DNA from: Lepus europaeus
Lineage: Eukaryota; Chordata; Mammalia; Lagomorpha; Leporidae
DNA length: 64,000 nucleotides
Reading direction: 5' to 3'
Assembly (NCBI RefSeq): GCF_033115175.1
Contig: NC_084838.1
Span: 65,068,468-65,132,467 of the forward strand
The position numbers were made by a program, and so were the translations under genes. The notes under the pieces are model-generated. The model did not search any database. It worked only from the letters and a program-made list of their open reading frames with translations, and was not told where the DNA came from. Shown here piece by piece: positions 31,822 to 41,000 of this stretch. The stretch's first letter is position 1, and every line of letters starts with the position of its first letter.

Positions 31822-33506
31822 TTTTTTGGCCCCTGGGCGCTACCTGTAAGTGGGTTGCCATCGATATCGAAAGCAGAACGGCATACCTCTGCCCTATGAG
31901 GGCCCTTGCGGCAACGGCGACAAGGCTCTATGCCTGAAGGCTGTGCCGTGGAATACCCATGGCTGAGATTGGGGCAATCGCGTTTTCTGTGACCCGGTTG
32001 ATGACATTGGAAGCAAAGTCCTGAAGATATGGGGGGTCGGGTCGATTTAGATTTTGGACTGTTTTCTTTGACTTTTGCCAGCATCGCAGTTAGGCCCGCA
32101 TTAGTAAGTGGCCCACCGGTATCTCTGCAGTATTTTAACCAGGAGTCCAGAGATTTATGTCTATATTGTCGAAGAATGTTTTTGCACTCTTTATTAGCCT
32201 GCTCAAAAATAATTTGTTTGACCAGTGGCTGAACGTCAACCTCGGAAGGGAAAATACGCGACGCAGCCTCAAGTATGCGAGCGACAAAATCAGCGAAGGG
32301 TTCGGCCGTGCCCTGAACGATCTTGGTGAGGTGGCTAGCTGAGTCACTTGGATTGGACGCCTGCCTCCACGCACGTTGGGCACAGTTGGAAATTTGCCTG
32401 TATACTTGTCTAGGGAATTGGGTCTGGTCAGCCTGATAAGGTCCACGCCCTAAAAGCATATCAGCATTCCACGTAGGGTGGCCGTCCTCAGCATTTTCAT
32501 CTGCCTGGTCATGACAGCACTCTGTATTCATAGATTGCCACAAAAGAAAGCCGCCTGGACTTAAACAGGCCCGAGCCAATTGGGTCCAGTCGCTAGGTGT
32601 TAAAATGGACTGGCCGACTGATTCAAGGAGTGACAATGTGAATGGGGCTGTGGGTCCATAGTCATGGACCGCAGCCTTAAGTTGTTTTAATACTGTCATG
32701 TCCAATGGTTCGTGCCGGGCCTCTCGCGTGCCCAAAGCCAAAACAGGGTAAGCCTGAGCGGGGGCAGCGGGAGCGCCAGTTCGCAACTGTTTCCAGGCTT
32801 GTTGATGAAACTGTCTGCCTGAAAAAGGTGGCACATTTGGGACGTTTAATGGCCATGGCGGCACGGGTGTTAGATGGGGCTGAGGCACGCCTACATGACC
32901 GCCAGTAGGAGGCGCTGCGTCTTTAATCTGATGGGCGGGCACGACATCGATAGGAGGAGCCGTAGGCACTAGAGGGCGTAAACAGGCATCTTTTAACTTT
33001 TGCCGCAGCTGCGCATACGTAGGAGGCGGGGATTTAGGATCGCCGTCCCCTTCCCCCTCAGACTCAGAGGAGGCGGAGCCACATTCGGAGCCTGAGGCCA
33101 GTGAGGAAGTCTGGCATCCCGTGTCCTTAAATTGTATGAGGTCCCGGGCGCCGTCCGAGCTCTGAGAACGAACTTCCTCGAGAGCCTCGCGAACCACCGT
33201 AAGAGTCGGGCGGTCCGCTCCCACCGACCTCTCCTCTTGGAGGCACGCCCGCAGTAGTTCCCATAAGGGGAGAACAACGGGGTCGATATCGGGTTCCTGG
33301 GGATCGTTAACTGTGCGCCGGAGATCCTTTCCTAATTTCTCCCAAGACTCAAGAGTTATTTGGCCCTCGTGGGTGAGCCACGGCGCAAAGAAATCAACAC
33401 TTCCAAGGAACCTGACAAGTGTGGTCTTAGAAACCTTAATCCCTTTGCTACGCAATAATGCTTTTAACGGATTAAGCAACATTGAATGGCTAGATGAATT
33501 TCCCAT
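31662..33506 (-). CDS. gag: Gag polyprotein
   Basis: 614 codons from the ATG at 33506. The frame is open eight codons further, but that stretch has no ATG. The N-terminus MGNSSS suits myristoylation and membrane targeting of matrix. A PPTY late-domain motif (161-164), which recruits NEDD4-type ligases for budding, lies in a proline-rich spacer. The capsid region keeps the major homology region (QGTAEPFADFVARIL). Two CX2CX4HX4C zinc knuckles follow: C498-C511 (CFQCHQPGHRKRDC) and C529-C542 (CRRCRKGPHRAEVC). A proline-rich tail ends at a TAA at 31662-31664. The start codon lies directly after the last leader repeat. No disabling change seen. Confidence 0.95.
   Translation of the reverse strand: MGNSSSHSMLLNPLKALLRSKGIKVSKTTLVRFLGSVDFFAPWLTHEGQITLESWEKLGKDLRRTVNDPQEPDIDPVVLPLWELLRACLQEERSVGADRPTLTVVREALEEVRSQSSDGARDLIQFKDTGCQTSSLASGSECGSASSESEGEGDGDPKSPPPTYAQLRQKLKDACLRPLVPTAPPIDVVPAHQIKDAAPPTGGHVGVPQPHLTPVPPWPLNVPNVPPFSGRQFHQQAWKQLRTGAPAAPAQAYPVLALGTREARHEPLDMTVLKQLKAAVHDYGPTAPFTLSLLESVGQSILTPSDWTQLARACLSPGGFLLWQSMNTECCHDQADENAEDGHPTWNADMLLGRGPYQADQTQFPRQVYRQISNCAQRAWRQASNPSDSASHLTKIVQGTAEPFADFVARILEAASRIFPSEVDVQPLVKQIIFEQANKECKNILRQYRHKSLDSWLKYCRDTGGPLTNAGLTAMLAKVKENSPKSKSTRPPISSGLCFQCHQPGHRKRDCPNLSHGYSTAQPSGIEPCRRCRKGPHRAEVCRSAFDIDGNPLTGSAQGPKNGQRGLPNPARSPQNQIYSQVPPPVSALHPVHPQPVPLTGPQAWTSAPPPLSS
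31821..31827 (-). promoter_or_regulatory. gag-pro -1 frameshift heptamer AAAAAAC
   Basis: Sense A AAA AAC, in phase with gag (codons ...cca aaa aac) and about 157 nt before the gag stop. The -1 frame from here runs through the dUTPase. This heptamer is the classic betaretroviral type. Confidence 0.88.
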
Positions 33507-33687
33507 TTTCAGTTTAAAGCGGGAAGACACGTCCGCTATCTTATTTTCAGTTTAAAGCGGGGGAACAAGTCTGCTATTCTTTCAGTTTAAAGCGGGGAAA
33601 CAAGTCTGCTATTCTTTCAGTTTAAAGCGGGGAAACAAGTCTGCTATTCTTTCAGTTTAAAGCGGGGAAACACGTCCGCTATCTTAG
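33507..33687 (-). repeat. Five tandem leader repeats upstream of gag
   Basis: The plus-strand phrase CAGTTTAAAGCGGG recurs at 33510, 33548, 33583, 33618 and 33653: one 38-bp and three 35-bp spacings. In sense each unit reads around CCCCGCTTTAAACTGAAA. The last unit in sense is followed at once by the gag ATG. The array is in the leader, where packaging and dimerisation signals lie; its function is unknown. Confidence 0.92.
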
Positions 33688-33764
33688 GGTGCGTCCACCC
33701 TCCAACCACGAGATATACCTCACTCGCGGGGCCCAGACGGTAAGACTGACCTCGCTTACCTTCT

Positions 33765-33770
33765 ACTTAC
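33765..33770 (-). promoter_or_regulatory. Probable major splice donor (CCG/GTAAGT)
   Basis: Sense GTAAGT (reverse ACTTAC) 40 nt after the 5' LTR, matching the donor consensus. It would supply the spliced env RNA. The acceptor was not identified. Confidence 0.65.
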
Positions 33771-33789
33771 CGGGCAACGTAGAGGAAGC

Positions 33790-33807
33790 TCCCCGTACGG
33801 GCCACCA
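33790..33807 (-). other. Primer-binding site for tRNA-Ile
   Basis: Sense TGGTGGCCCGTACGGGGA, two bases after the 5' LTR end. It matches all 18 bases of the complement of the 3' end of vertebrate tRNA-Ile(AAU) as I know it. This differs from the lysine primer usual for betaretroviruses. Confidence 0.88.
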
Positions 33808-33868
33808 GCTGCTCGGCGCCGTCCTCGTCCAGCAAGAGACAGAGACCGAACACTTTGCACGGGGTTCC

Positions 33869-33874
33869 TTTATT
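33869..33874 (-). promoter_or_regulatory. AATAAA in the 5' LTR R region
   Basis: Reverse TTTATT. It is the same signal as at 26020-26025 and must be passed over in the 5' LTR for full-length transcription. Confidence 0.7.
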
Positions 33875-33945
33875 GCTCGGCAAGCAGGAGATCCAGCTTC
33901 GATCTCTTCTGGGCAGGAACTTCCCTTACACCCGCGTAGCAAGGG

Positions 33946-33951
33946 TTTATA
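33946..33951 (-). promoter_or_regulatory. TATA box of the provirus promoter
   Basis: Sense TATAAA (reverse TTTATA) inside GCATATAAACCC, about 77 nt before the AATAAA. It places the expected RNA start near 33917. Confidence 0.85.
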
Positions 33952-34166
33952 TGCACAATACACGTCACAAATCAGGTGATAGGCTAGAAGCGCGGGGATA
34001 GGACAATCTCGTGGCAAGGCGGGAAGGAGCGAGCTAGAGCGGGAAATCTAAGGCGGGAAGGAGCGAGCAAGAGCGGGAACTCCCTGAGATGAGGAAGAAC
34101 CCGGAAGCAGGGAGTCGGCGCCATCTTAGGGGCACGGTTCCTCCGGTCTGGTTCCCTACACAAATT

Positions 34167-35019
34167 CAAATTGTTAAAAATACAGTCCATACTTTGTAGC
34201 CTGTTGTGGTTATCAAATGTCTTATAGGTGAAGTCCTTAGAAGAATATTCATAAATGGCCATATTATCAATACTATTTTCATTGTAATATATATCATCTT
34301 TTTAATACTAATCTTCTTGGCTAATTTAGTATTAACTCTATCTCTTATAAAATTGATTTTATTGAATTATATTTTAAATTGTCTTTTAATAATGGCACAT
34401 TCCTTTCTCTAGTTCACAATCTCTGATATTATATTGGTGCTACTGTTGATCTGATGCAAATCACACAGTTGTCCTCATAACTGGATTCATTACCTAGAAA
34501 ATCTGAACTCAAGAAAAAATTATTTTCTCCAGCTTTTCCCTGTCTTCCTTACAACCCCGTGTTATTTTCTAAAATAGAAATTTGAGCCTGTATTTTCATA
34601 GTATAAATACTTGTCAATTCATCAATACTCTTATCACCTATACATAAAATCTAAACATCACAGTATTTTATTTTCCTTTCTAACTTTTTTTCTCTCTGCC
34701 TCATTACTCACCATTCCCACTGATCCAGCATTGCAGCCACATAAATACAATTTCATCTGTGAGCCATATACTTTAAATTCCATAATGCAGACATATCACT
34801 TCTTCTGCCTATAATTAATTTCTCATCTCCTTTCTCCAACATAAAACTGCCTATCTGTAATAGACATTTGATATGCCATCTCTTCTATGAGGATTCTATA
34901 TAATCTTTCTACCTGATTTTTTATTTCCTAAATTCCTTTAGTCATTGATCTGCGATTTCATTCCATTCCTTCCATTAAATTCTGCAAGAATTTAAATTTA
35001 AAGTCCTTTTAAATCCATT
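34167..35019. other. AT-rich sequence, nothing recognised
   Basis: Flanking DNA to the right of the provirus; no repeat family or gene seen. AAATTCAAATT continues across the integration site. Confidence 0.45.
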
Positions 35020-36484
35020 ACAACTTATTTCCCAGTGTAGTAAATACATGTCCTATCTTGGAGAATATTCCATGTACACTAGAAGAATGTGGGTTCTGCT
35101 GTTGCTATATTCTATAGGATATACTGATATGCTATAGATGTCTTCTAGGTCTAATGACTTCTAGTGCTATTGAAGTCTTTTATTTCCTTGCTGATCTTCT
35201 TTTGCCTTCTACCTATTATTTGGAGTTTGAAACAGCTGACCATTGTTGAATTTTCTGTTTAGTGTTTCTCATCCAGCAGACATGCCAGAGATGAATTCCC
35301 TATTTTCTTGTTAGCATGATCTGTATTTTTATCGAGTTTTGTATAATATGATATATGTTTTAATTCATAATTTCTACTTCTAAGAATTTTGCTGCATATA
35401 TAATACTAGTTTATATATTTTTTCCTTTGGCACTTGAATATGGAATGGCTTCTGACATCCATGTTTTCTGAAAGAAGTCAACTTTTAATTGTATTGAAGA
35501 AGACTTGTATGTGTTGAGTTGCTTTTCTTTTTGCTTTCTAGTTCTCTCTTTGTCTTTCACATCTGATAATTTAACTATGAACTAAGGAATTGTAGATCCT
35601 TTTGAGTTTATCCTACCTGGAGTTAGTTCATTGAGTCTTTTGTTATCCAGATTGTTTCTCATCAAATTTGGGGAATTTTTAACCTACTACTTCTTCAAAT
35701 ATTCTTTCCTCTTTCATTTGCTCCTCTCCTCCTGAGAGTCTCATCATATCTATGTTGGTATACTTTGTTATTTTTTCCCCACAAGTCTATGAGAGCCCGT
35801 TTATTTTTATTTATTCATTTTTATTCTGTTCCTCAGGTGGTATAGTGTCAATTGGCATGTCTTTAAGTTTGATTATTCTTTCTTTGACCAGTTCAAATGT
35901 TGAGTCTCCTTAATATATTTTTCATTTCAGTGCTTTTACTTTCAATTTTACAATGTCTATTTGGCACCTTTAAATATTTCTATCTCAAAATATATATTGT
36001 ATATTTTTATTATTTTCTTTTTATTTTTTAAAAGATTTATTTATTTATTTGAAAGGCAGAGTTTCAGAGAGGCAGAGGCAGAGAGAGGTCTTCCATTTAC
36101 TAGTTCACTCCCTAGATGGCCGCAATGGTCAGAGCTAGGCAGATCCAAAGCCAAGTGACAGGAGATTCTCCTGGGTCTCCCACATGAGTGTGGTGGCCCA
36201 AGCACCTGGGCCATCTTCCACTGTTTTCCTAGGCCATAGCAGAGAGCTGGATCTGAAGTGCAGCAACTGGGTCTCAAACCAGCACCCACATGGGATGCTA
36301 GCATGCAGATGGTGGCTTCACCAACTATGCCACAGCATTGGCCCCTATTATATATTTTATAAGACTATAGTCTATACTGTTATTTAGTTATTTAGATATT
36401 CCCTTCAGATTTTGATCATATTTATAATAGCTGACTCTAAGTCTTTATCATGGGAGTACAATATCTGAGTCTTCATTGATACAT
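35020..36484 (-). mobile_element. Ancient L1 (L1M-like), left part
   Basis: Antisense L1: endonuclease region (CTTGGAGAATATTCCATG, CTATAGATGTCTTCTAGGTC), then ORF1-side landmarks (CATCAAATTTGGGGAATTTT, ACTTCTTCAAATATTCTTTC). The region between is shortened. It is broken by a C-SINE (36026-36346) and continues at 44200 beyond the younger L1. Confidence 0.75.
36026..36346 (-). mobile_element. C-SINE inside the ancient L1
   Basis: Reverse copy from TTTAAAAGATTTATTTATTTA to CCACAGCATTGGCCCC; well preserved. ATTATATATTTT-like words on both sides may be a decayed duplication. Confidence 0.88.
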
Positions 36485-38099
36485 TGATTGTTTCTTTTTT
36501 TTTTCCTTTTTTTTTGTCTCTCTCTTTTATTTGTATGTATCTCATAAACACATTCAAAACATAGTAATTTTTCCCACCATACTGGCCCTCCCACCCACTC
36601 CCTCCTAGTCCTCCTCTTTCTCCTGTTTAGTCCAAGAAAGAAAAAGAAACAGAAAGAAAGAAAAAAAGAAAGAATGGAATAAAAAACTAAGAGAACTGTT
36701 CCTCGACAGTCTAGACAAGGACTGTTCTATGTTACTGCTTCTTGAAGGTGATTTCACTTTTTTTCCAACCCTTCCTCTTTTCCCTTTCTACCTCCTCCTT
36801 CTTTCCCTTTAGAAACTTAATTGCCTTTAAAGAATAACCCAAGAATGGTACATCTCTTGTGAGCTCTTAGACATAACTTTAACTTATGAGACATAGTATT
36901 ATCCTCAATATACTAAGTGATGGAAGTGATTCCTGAGAACAAGTTTTATTATTAAGTTCATGATATAACTCTTTGGGGAAAGAGGTCGTGCATGGGAAGT
37001 TAGTGAACAGTGACTCTTATTGTTTATTTCACAAATAACACTCTTATGTATGGCATCAGTGATCACCCAATCTCTTGACATGAGCTGCCTCAGCTATGGA
37101 AGCCTTTTGGATCCACTGGCTCGACAAGGACATAAGCAAAATGGAAATTCTCTTCTCCCTTTGGAGAAAAATACATCCTTCTTTGATGGCCACTTCTTTC
37201 CACTGTGGTCTCATCAAGGGGCGGGGGGTGGGGGGGGTTCCTTTATGTAGGACATTTTTTTTTTTCCAGAATGCCTTGGCTTTCTATGCCTGAAATGTTC
37301 CCCCTGAGCTTTTCATCCAGACTGGAATGCCCTCAGGGCTGATTCTGAAATCAGAGTGCTACTTAAAATTATTTCCATTCTGTGAGTCTGCTATATGAAC
37401 TGCTTCTCATGTTGTAGCCTTCACTCTTTTTTAATTCTGTCTATTATTGTTCCCAAACACTTAGTCCTATTTATATGATCACTTTAATACTTGATCTTAT
37501 CTATATGGTCACTTCACCACTTAATCCTATCCATTTGATCTTTATAACACTTAAGCTACTATTTTTATCAGCCAGCTTAAGAGATTTTGGGATCCTATGG
37601 CTAGTTGTTAAACTGTATGCCTAGAAGTAAGACCTGTATGAATGTGTGTAGGACTATAGTGCTTTGCTGCTTTGCAGTTGTGAACTTCATACATTTCATA
37701 ATTACAGCTTTAGGATCTTGGTAATTCTTCACACTGAACCCACCCTCCCACCCCCTTCCTCTTCCCTTTCTTATTCTCATTCTTATTCTTTACTAAGATC
37801 TGTTTACATTTAACTTTGTACATATATTATTAACTCTATGTTAAGTATAGCATTCAATGAATTGTATGAAAGAGAAAAAGATAAGGAAAATATTAGAAAG
37901 GAAAAGATAAGCAAAAATATAGAATAAAAAGCTATTCCTCAATAGTCGAGAGAAAGTCTGTCCCAAATGATTGCTTCTCTAAGTATCCATTATTTCTACA
38001 TATTGTCTTTAAGTGCTCTGTTAGTTATCATAGGTCAGGGAGAACATATAGAATTTGACCCTTTGGGATTGGCATATTTCACTAAATATGATGTTTTCC

Positions 38100-41000
38100 A
38101 GTTTCATCCACGTTTTTGCAAATGACTGGACTTCTTTTTTTTTTAATGCTGTGTAGTATTTCATGGTGTACATATCCCATAATTTCTTTAACCAGTCTTC
38201 AGTTGATGGATATTTGGGTTGATTCCATGCCTTTGCTGTTGTGAATTAAGCTGTGATAAACATGGAGGTACAAATAGATCTTTCATATGCTGATTTTGTT
38301 TCCCTTGGGTAAATTCCCAGGAGTGGGATGGCTGCATCATATGGTAGGTCTATATTCAGACCTCTGAGGTATCTCCACACTGTCTTCCATAGTGACTTTA
38401 CCAATTTACATTCCTACCAACAGTGGATTAGAGTATCTTTTTCTCCACATCTTCACCAGTATTTGTTATTTGTTGATTTCTGAATGAAAGCCATGCTAAC
38501 AGGAATGAGATGAAACCTCATTATGATTTTGATCTGCATTTCTCTGATGGCTAGGGATCCTGAGCATTTTTTTCATTTGTCTGTTGTCCATTTGGATTTC
38601 CTCTTTTGAAAATTGTCTGTTTAAGTCCTTTGCCCATTTCTTAACCAGATTGTTTGTCTTGTTGTTGTTGAGTTTCTTGAGCTCTTTATATATTCTGGTT
38701 ATTAATCCTGTGTCAATTGTATAGTTGGAAAATATGTTCTCCCCTTCTATCAGTTATCTCTTCACCTTGGTGATTGTTTCTTTTGCAGTGCAGAAGCTTC
38801 TCAATTTGATGTAATCCCATTTGTAAATTTTAGCTTTGATTGCTTATGCCTCTGGGGTCTTTACCAAGAACTCTTTGTCTATGCCAATATCTTGTAGGGT
38901 TTCCCCAATGTTCTCTAATAATCGGATGGTGTTAGGTTGGAGATTAAGTTCTTTAGTCCATTTTGAGTGGATTTTGGTAAAAGGTGTCGGGTAAAGGTTT
39001 TGCTTCATGCTTCTGCATGTGGTGATCTAATTTCCCAGCACCATTTGTTGAAGACTGTCCTTGCTCCAGGGGTTGATTTTAGCTCCTTTGTTGAAGATAA
39101 GTTGGTTGTAGATGCTTAGATTGATTTTGGTTGTTTCTGTTCTGTTCCATTGGTCTATCTATATGTTTTGTACCAGTACAAGGCTGTTTTGATTATAACT
39201 GCCCTGTAGTATGTTTGAAAACTGATACTGTGATGCCTCTGGATTTGTTTTTGTTGTATAAGATTGCTTTAGCTGTTCAAGGTCTCTGTGATTCCATATG
39301 AATTTCAACATCATTTTTTCTATATCTGAGAAGAATGCCTTTGGTATTTTTATTGATGTCATCTTAAAAATGTAAATTGCTAGTAACCAATGATCCTAAG
39401 AGTGGCATTAACCAGGTCTGAACAATTATATAGCATGAAGTGGTGAAGAGGACCATCAGTACACACAGGTTGGGAGTAGAGCCATTGGAGGTATAGTAGT
39501 GGTTATGATTACGAAGGAATGAGGCCCAAGTGTGCTAGACAGGGTCTAGAACAAAGGACAGAGTCATTATTAGAGGAGCTAAGAAAGGTGCTGTCTAAGC
39601 TACAATTAAGTTTTCTGATTGAGAGGCAAATAGAACCTGAGAGAAGGGGCTTGATAATAATCTGGTGGGCTTTAGGCCTTGTAAGTTAAGAGGCCCAGAC
39701 CTATCTATCTCTTCACATGGGGTATATCCTAAGGGAGGTGTGAACCTCCTAGGGGAAGGTACTCTGTTGACTTTCATGACTTAGCTGGCCTGGGAGGAGA
39801 GCTGGCCAGGTAAAGGCAGGTGGCATCTCTAACAAGAAATTTACAGTTCTGCCTTTAATGTTGCTGACCCTACTTGACCATCCCCTCAGCTGCAGTGGTC
39901 ACTTTGGAAGTTGGGCTGAGTGAAGGGCTTTTCAGCTTAGAGCCAATAAGATCTGTGGCTCTGACCTGGGCATCCTTCGACTCCAAGGCAGGTCCATTTC
40001 CAGTGATCCAACTCTTGGCATAGCTGCCAGGGCTCTTCACAAGTTGACTTCTGCTGAAGCCCAGGCTTACCACATTGTTCAGACCTGGTTAATGCCACTC
40101 TTAGGATCATTGGTTACTATCCTCACCCTGTCTTTTATGACCTTGTCTAAATATGATCAGAGTCGGCGAACTTGGAAGGCTTCCATAGCCTTGGCAACTC
40201 ATGACGACAGCCTAGGGTGGTTACTGGCGCCATAAACTAGGGTGTCAATTTGTTGGGTCAACAACAGGAGTCACTGTGCACTTGCTCCTCATGTAAGATC
40301 TCTGTCCTTAATGTGCTGTACATTTTGATTTAATGCTATAACTAGTACTCAAACAGTATGTTTCACTTTGTGTTTCTGTGTGGGTGCAAACTGTTGAATT
40401 CTTTACTTAGTATATACTAAATTGATCTTCTGTATATAAAGAGAATTGAAAATGAATCTTGATGTGAATGGAAGGGGAGAGGGAGCAGGAGAGGGGAGGG
40501 TTGCGGGTGGGAGGGAAGTTATGGGAGGGGGAAGCCATTGTAATCCATAAGCTGTACATTGGAAATTTATATGCATTAAATAAAAGTTAAAAAAATGTAA
40601 ATTGCTTTCAGTAGTATGGTTATTATGTTGATTCTTCCAATCCATGAACATGAAAAATTTTTCCTTTTTTTGTATCTTCTATTTCTTTCTTTAATGTTTT
40701 GTAATTCTCATTGTAGAGATTTTTGACATCCTTGGTTAAATTTATTCCAAGGTATTTGATTTTTTGGTAGCTATTGTGAATGGGATGATCTTAAGAGCTC
40801 TTTCTCAACCTTGGCATTATTGGTGTATACAAAGGCTATTGATTTTTGTGGGTTGATTTTATATCCTGTTACATTTCCAAACTCTTCTATGGGTTCCAAT
40901 AGTCTCTTAGTAGAGTCTTTTGGATCATGTCATCTGCAAATAGGGATAGTTTAACTTCCTGCTTCCAGATTTGTGTCCCTTTGATTTCTTTTTCTTGTCT

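Larger units (their letters stand above)
25961..34160 (-). mobile_element. Young betaretrovirus-like endogenous provirus
   Basis: An 8200-bp provirus on the minus strand, flanked by the 6-bp duplication CAAATT (25955-25960 and 34161-34166). Both 351-bp LTRs appear identical and have TG...CA ends. Sense order: 5' LTR, tRNA-Ile PBS, leader repeats, gag, pro (dUTPase, protease, G-patch), pol, env, PPT, 3' LTR. Gag, pro and pol are each open to full expected length with intact motifs; env is open but lacks most of the TM ectodomain. The dUTPase upstream of the protease, G-patch tail, two -1 frameshifts, two zinc knuckles and 6-bp duplication point to a betaretrovirus; env is of the type-D (gammaretrovirus-derived) kind. 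It is far richer in GC and CpG than its flanks. Rabbit endogenous retrovirus H is a plausible identity that I could not compare. Confidence 0.96.
33810..34160 (-). repeat. 5' LTR of the young provirus
   Basis: 351 bp, apparently identical to 25961-26311, ending at the duplication CAAATT (34161-34166). U3 contains two 34-bp direct repeats (34016-34080) with GCGGGAA words; in sense they give TTTCCCGC, an E2F-like site. The inferred order is a U3 of about 240, a short R of about 70 and a U5 of about 40 bases. Confidence 0.96.

Noticed and set aside
31532..31861. 109-codon reverse frame as a separate gene
   Set aside because: It is the third frame across the gag-pro overlap; gag and pro frames both have domain support here.
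33507..33530. An upstream extension of Gag
   Set aside because: The frame is open for eight more codons, but there is no ATG there (the first codon of the frame is GTG). The MGNSSS start at 33506 fits a myristoylated matrix.
33507..33687. CRISPR-like array
   Set aside because: The repeats are directly adjacent at a 35-bp period with no unique spacers and lie in a retroviral leader in a vertebrate genome.
25961..34160. CpG-rich host promoter or gene island
   Set aside because: The GC and CpG rise begins and ends exactly at the LTR boundaries and is wholly explained by the provirus.
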